Assembly (NCBI GenBank): GCA_004321925.1
Contig: SCQH01000061.1
Location: 1-34,652 of the forward strand
Length of the DNA stretch: 34,652 nt
Source of the DNA: Nitrospirota bacterium
Lineage (GTDB): Bacteria > Nitrospirota > Thermodesulfovibrionia > Thermodesulfovibrionales > UBA6898
Direction: 5' to 3'
Both the position numbers and the translations under genes were made by a program. The notes under the pieces are model-generated. The model saw nothing but the letters and a program-made list of their open reading frames with translations. It made no database searches and had not been told where the DNA came from. Position 1 is the stretch's first letter; the number at the start of each line of letters is the position of its first letter. Shown here one piece after another: positions 31,769-34,652 of the stretch.

Positions 31769-33766
31769 TTGAGATTAAGCCTTAAATTGGGCGGCATTTT
31801 TCTGGTATTTGCCGTTTTCATCAGCCTGCTTTTTTATTTCATCGGTGTCTACGGCCAGAACAGGACCCTCCAGCAGATCTCAACTGAACATGTCAAGGCA
31901 TCAGGGACAGCCTTTCGCAGTCTGAAAGAACGTGATGCAAAGATGCTTTCCGCCTCCCTGGATGTGATCGTTCAGGACCCGGGTATAAAGGCACGATATC
32001 TGAAGAAGGACCGTCAGCTTCTCTATTCCCATCTGCAGCCATTGTTCGAAAGGCTTAAGGGCAACTACGGCATTACCCATTTCTATTTTATCCTGCCGGA
32101 CGGCCATGTTTTTCTGAGGATGCATGAAAAAGATTACCACGGGGATCTGATCAAGAGGGCATCCTTTGAGGCGGCGCGAAATACCGGGAAGACTTCAACG
32201 GAAATGGAACTCGGCCAGACCGCCTTTGCCCTGAGAACGGTAACGCCGTATTTTGATGGCGGGAATCTGATAGGGTATGTGGAATTGGGCGAGGAGATAG
32301 ACCATTTTCTGCATATATTAAAAGGGGAGACGAATAATGAGTTTGTCATAATGGGTGACAAGAAATATCTCAATATTGTTGATTGGGTGGCATTCAGGGA
32401 TAAGGTCAGGTCAGGCCGGCAGATGCCGGCCTGGGATTCGATGCAGGACCATCTTCTTTTGGGCAGCACCAGCGGGGAAGGTCCGGCAAAACAATGTTAT
32501 ACCGAGGAAAATGTGGATAGGCTTGAGCGGGGGGCCAGCATAATCAGCCAGATAAGCAATGGCGGCAAGATCTATTCCTGCGGGGGGTTCACGTTGAATG
32601 ATGCAGCCGGAAATCACGTCGGGGCTATCATGTCGCTCATCGACGTTACCGACCACGTCGCCACAACGAACGGAGCCAACAGCTTGATACGATGGACGTC
32701 CTTCTTATTGTTTTTAATTACCTTTGTTATGGCTATGGTGCTCTCACGCTCGATCTCGACCCCGATACTGAAGCTCGCAAATCTTGCAAATGCCGTCGGG
32801 AGGGGCGATCTGGATCAACGAGTGGACATCAATTCTCAGGATGAGATAGGGCTGTTGGGACGGGCCTTCAACGGAATGATCGAGATGAGGAGAAAAGCCG
32901 AGGATGCGCTCGCAACCAGCGAAAGAAAATACCGGTCCCTGATGGAGTCGACCGACGATTATGTATATCTGGTGGACAAAAGCTATAACTATCTTTACAT
33001 GAACAGAAATTATGCCGAGAGGATGGGCTTTTCCGGAGATGAGTATCTCGGCCGTTCGTATCTTGATATACATATGCCAACAGAAATAGAATGGTTTGTA
33101 AAAAAAGTGGATGAGGTCTTTTTGACCGGCAGGTCGGTGCAGCGCGAGTATAAGAGCAAGAGAGATGGCAGATATTATCTTCAGACCCTGAGCCCTGTTG
33201 AAGGCCAGGGCGGGGGAACAGAGGCAGTCACTATTATTTCGAAGGACGTCACCGACCTCAAGGCGATGGAGGAGACGCTCCATTCCTTGTCCGTCACCGA
33301 CGAACTCACCGGACTGTTTAACCGGCGCGGATTCTTTGGTGAGTCCGACAGGCTTTTCAAGATTGCATCCCGGAAGAAGACCGGGATATGTCTTCTCTAT
33401 ATCGACATGGACGGCCTGAAGCATATTAACGACACCTTCGGACACAAGGTGGGAGATCTGGCGCTCACGGAGATGGCCAATGTCTTAAAGAACTGCTTCA
33501 GAGAGTCCGATATCATCGCCCGCATCGGCGGCGACGAATTTGTGGTCTTCCCGGTCGAGACCACCTGCGCAACCACGGACTTAATTACCGGACGCTTCAA
33601 TGACAGCCTCAAAAAATACAATGACGCTTCTGCACATGAGTTCAAATTGTCGGCGAGCGTCGGGATAGCGTATTATGATCCGGAGATTCCCCTGTCCCTC
33701 GACGAGCTCCTCATGAAGGCCGACAAGCAGATGTACGAACAGAAAAACAGCAAAGGCAGATCCTAA
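31769..33766 (+). CDS. membrane sensor diguanylate cyclase (Cache-like, HAMP, PAS, GGDEF)
   Basis: 665 residues from a TTG start that follows a GGAGAGG stretch. TM1 (about 8-28) and TM2 (about 307-327) enclose a 280-residue periplasmic sensor of the double-Cache type (ITHFYFILPDGHVFLRMH, GYVELGEEIDHF). A HAMP domain (328-380), a PAS domain (385-500, YRSLMESTDDYVYLVDKSYN) and a GGDEF domain (505-660) follow. The active site IGGDEFVVF (586-594) is intact, and an RxxD inhibitory site (RESD, 578-581) lies 5 residues before it, so the enzyme should make c-di-GMP from two GTP and be product-inhibited. The ligand is unknown. It lies 126 bases beyond the insertion sequence. Confidence 0.92.
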   Translation: MRLSLKLGGIFLVFAVFISLLFYFIGVYGQNRTLQQISTEHVKASGTAFRSLKERDAKMLSASLDVIVQDPGIKARYLKKDRQLLYSHLQPLFERLKGNYGITHFYFILPDGHVFLRMHEKDYHGDLIKRASFEAARNTGKTSTEMELGQTAFALRTVTPYFDGGNLIGYVELGEEIDHFLHILKGETNNEFVIMGDKKYLNIVDWVAFRDKVRSGRQMPAWDSMQDHLLLGSTSGEGPAKQCYTEENVDRLERGASIISQISNGGKIYSCGGFTLNDAAGNHVGAIMSLIDVTDHVATTNGANSLIRWTSFLLFLITFVMAMVLSRSISTPILKLANLANAVGRGDLDQRVDINSQDEIGLLGRAFNGMIEMRRKAEDALATSERKYRSLMESTDDYVYLVDKSYNYLYMNRNYAERMGFSGDEYLGRSYLDIHMPTEIEWFVKKVDEVFLTGRSVQREYKSKRDGRYYLQTLSPVEGQGGGTEAVTIISKDVTDLKAMEETLHSLSVTDELTGLFNRRGFFGESDRLFKIASRKKTGICLLYIDMDGLKHINDTFGHKVGDLALTEMANVLKNCFRESDIIARIGGDEFVVFPVETTCATTDLITGRFNDSLKKYNDASAHEFKLSASVGIAYYDPEIPLSLDELLMKADKQMYEQKNSKGRS

Positions 33767-34110
33767 CCCCCGCCTCTTAATGCCTGGGGTACTCACAGGA
33801 ACAAGCATTAGGCCCATCCCCCAAAATAGCAAGAGGTACTTCCTGAACTCGAAATATTGGCTGCTGCAAGAAGATAGCAAAGTTACTGCAGGTAATTAAC
33901 GTGCGGACAGAGTTCCCGTATATTACGAAAGTGCACAATTAGTCCATAATACCGTAATATAAGCACTGTGGCAATATACGCACTTTGATTCTAATAGATT
34001 TTTTGACCTGGATATTCCTGAATATGCTATAGTGATAATGAAAATGGGGAAAAGTCGCATATTAATTGTTGTGCACTTCAATAGGAAAGCTCGGGTATAG
34101 ATAGTCTGCC
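33767..34110. other. 344-base AT-rich gap with nested inverted repeats
   Basis: No gene is supported here. It holds a perfect 9-bp inverted repeat (TATATTACG at 33919-33927 and CGTAATATA at 33953-33961). It also has an imperfect longer pair built on AAGTGCAC (33929-33936) and its complement GTGCACTT (34071-34078), flanked by matching AATT bases. Near the start, TAATGC and GCATTA can pair weakly; this is not a convincing terminator. A promoter-like sequence lies at 34003-34033. Confidence 0.5.
34003..34033 (+). promoter_or_regulatory. putative extended -10 promoter for the last gene
   Basis: TGCTATAGT at 34025-34033 is an extended -10 (TGn before TATAGT). TTGACC at 34003-34008 is a -35 candidate at the long spacing of 19 bases, which an extended -10 can tolerate. 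It is 78 bases before the first start codon of the last gene. Confidence 0.35.
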
Positions 34111-34652
34111 ATGCAATCTTCAGGTTCACCATCTATTAAGAAACAACTCATGTGGCAGGAACCAAAATGCTTTCAAAAACTTGGTCTGAATGCCTCACGA
34201 AAAGTCATGTTTCGCATCATCGGTCTATCTGTGTGTTCTGCTTTAGTCTTCATCGGCCTCGCCAACTGGTTCGGTCTCGGGACAGAGATGACTTGGAAAC
34301 TGATGATCGCTACCTGCGGCATTATCTTTATCTGCCTGCTGCTCTTTGTTGGCGCTCACTTTGTGCAGAATACTGTAAAGATTACCGATAAAGCCATCGT
34401 CGTCATAGATTTCAGCGACACGCTGACGGTCTACAAGTTTAAAGCTATTGATCATTGCGAAATTGGCAACATGCTCGTTGGGAACAAGACGTATAGTGTT
34501 CTGGTAGCAGAACTAAAGAACGGCGACAGGGAGATCATCGGCGTTGCCCCGCCCATATCCAAAGATATCCTACGGCTAACATTGGAACAACGGGGAGTGA
34601 ACGTTGTGACAAGGTCTGATACGCTGAGCGAGCGCTCCCTTTCAGGCGAAAA
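34111..34652 (+). CDS. two-TM membrane protein of unknown function (3' truncated by window)
   Basis: The frame is open from ATG 34111 to the end of the window, at least 180 residues. ATG 34150 is an alternative start; neither has a clear ribosome site. Two adjacent hydrophobic helices (IIGLSVCSALVFIGLANWFG and LMIATCGIIFICLLLFVGAH) are followed by a soluble part of beta type (VKITDKAIVVIDFSDTLTVY, YSVLVAELKNGDREIIGVAP), which resembles a PH-like or membrane-tethered beta domain. I do not recognise the family. It lies beyond an AT-rich gap, uses more A/T-ending codons than the genes before it, and may be acquired DNA. Confidence 0.6.
   Translation, partial: MQSSGSPSIKKQLMWQEPKCFQKLGLNASRKVMFRIIGLSVCSALVFIGLANWFGLGTEMTWKLMIATCGIIFICLLLFVGAHFVQNTVKITDKAIVVIDFSDTLTVYKFKAIDHCEIGNMLVGNKTYSVLVAELKNGDREIIGVAPPISKDILRLTLEQRGVNVVTRSDTLSERSLSGE

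Overview
The window is a gene-dense bacterial chromosome segment of fairly high GC. It has no rRNA, tRNA, CRISPR array or phage genes. The gene set is double-membraned and fits an anaerobic or microaerophilic lineage: outer-membrane lipoproteins, TolC, CsgG family, multiheme cytochrome c, CooC, RNase J and a MamK-like actin. My best guess is Nitrospirota (Thermodesulfovibrionia-like) or a deltaproteobacterial relative. This is inferred from gene content only; no marker gene settles it.

Region 1 (1-5306, + strand) is an envelope cluster: a truncated LPP20-type gene, an LPP20 lipoprotein, a FlgT-N-like protein, a FecR-LPP20 fusion, two unrecognised secreted or anchored proteins, and a CsgG/FlgO-like protein with its own sigma70-type promoter. 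The combination resembles the FlgO/FlgP/FlgT outer-membrane set of polar flagella, but no flagellar structural genes are present here. A hairpin separates it from a convergent tail-specific protease (Prc, 5360-7507, - strand).

Region 2 (7576-17892, + strand) is one tight run of nine genes behind a TTGACA-17-TATCAT promoter and an adjacent palindrome: a TetR regulator, a MacA-type adaptor, a MacB-type ATPase and separate permease, a TolC-type channel, an EmrA-type adaptor, a secreted beta-propeller protein, a nine-CXXCH HAO-like cytochrome c, and an EmrB-type 14-TM transporter. The propeller and cytochrome genes sit between the two halves of the EmrAB pair. A perfect 16-bp hairpin ends the run.

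Region 3 (18000-20191) holds a two-gene - strand unit: a membrane-anchored N-acetylmuramoyl-L-alanine amidase and, overlapping it by 29 bases, an actin strikingly like MamK, the magnetosome cytoskeleton protein. No other magnetosome gene is in view. Divergently lie a tandem universal stress protein, EttA, and a 60-residue protein of unknown function.

Region 4 (23139-27470, - strand) reads argD, argF, rnj, cvpA as a tight operon. Divergent from it are cooC (CODH nickel-insertion ATPase) and 5-formyltetrahydrofolate cyclo-ligase, overlapping by 8 bases, which hints at Wood-Ljungdahl type C1 metabolism. Both argD and cooC have promoter-like sequences so close to the start codon that leaderless transcripts are likely. 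A Sel1-repeat protein follows.

Region 5 (30256-34652) is accessory: an intact IS4-family insertion sequence with 14-bp terminal repeats and flanking 12-bp direct repeats, a membrane sensor diguanylate cyclase (HAMP, PAS, GGDEF), a 344-base AT-rich gap with nested inverted repeats, and a partial two-TM membrane protein running off the end.
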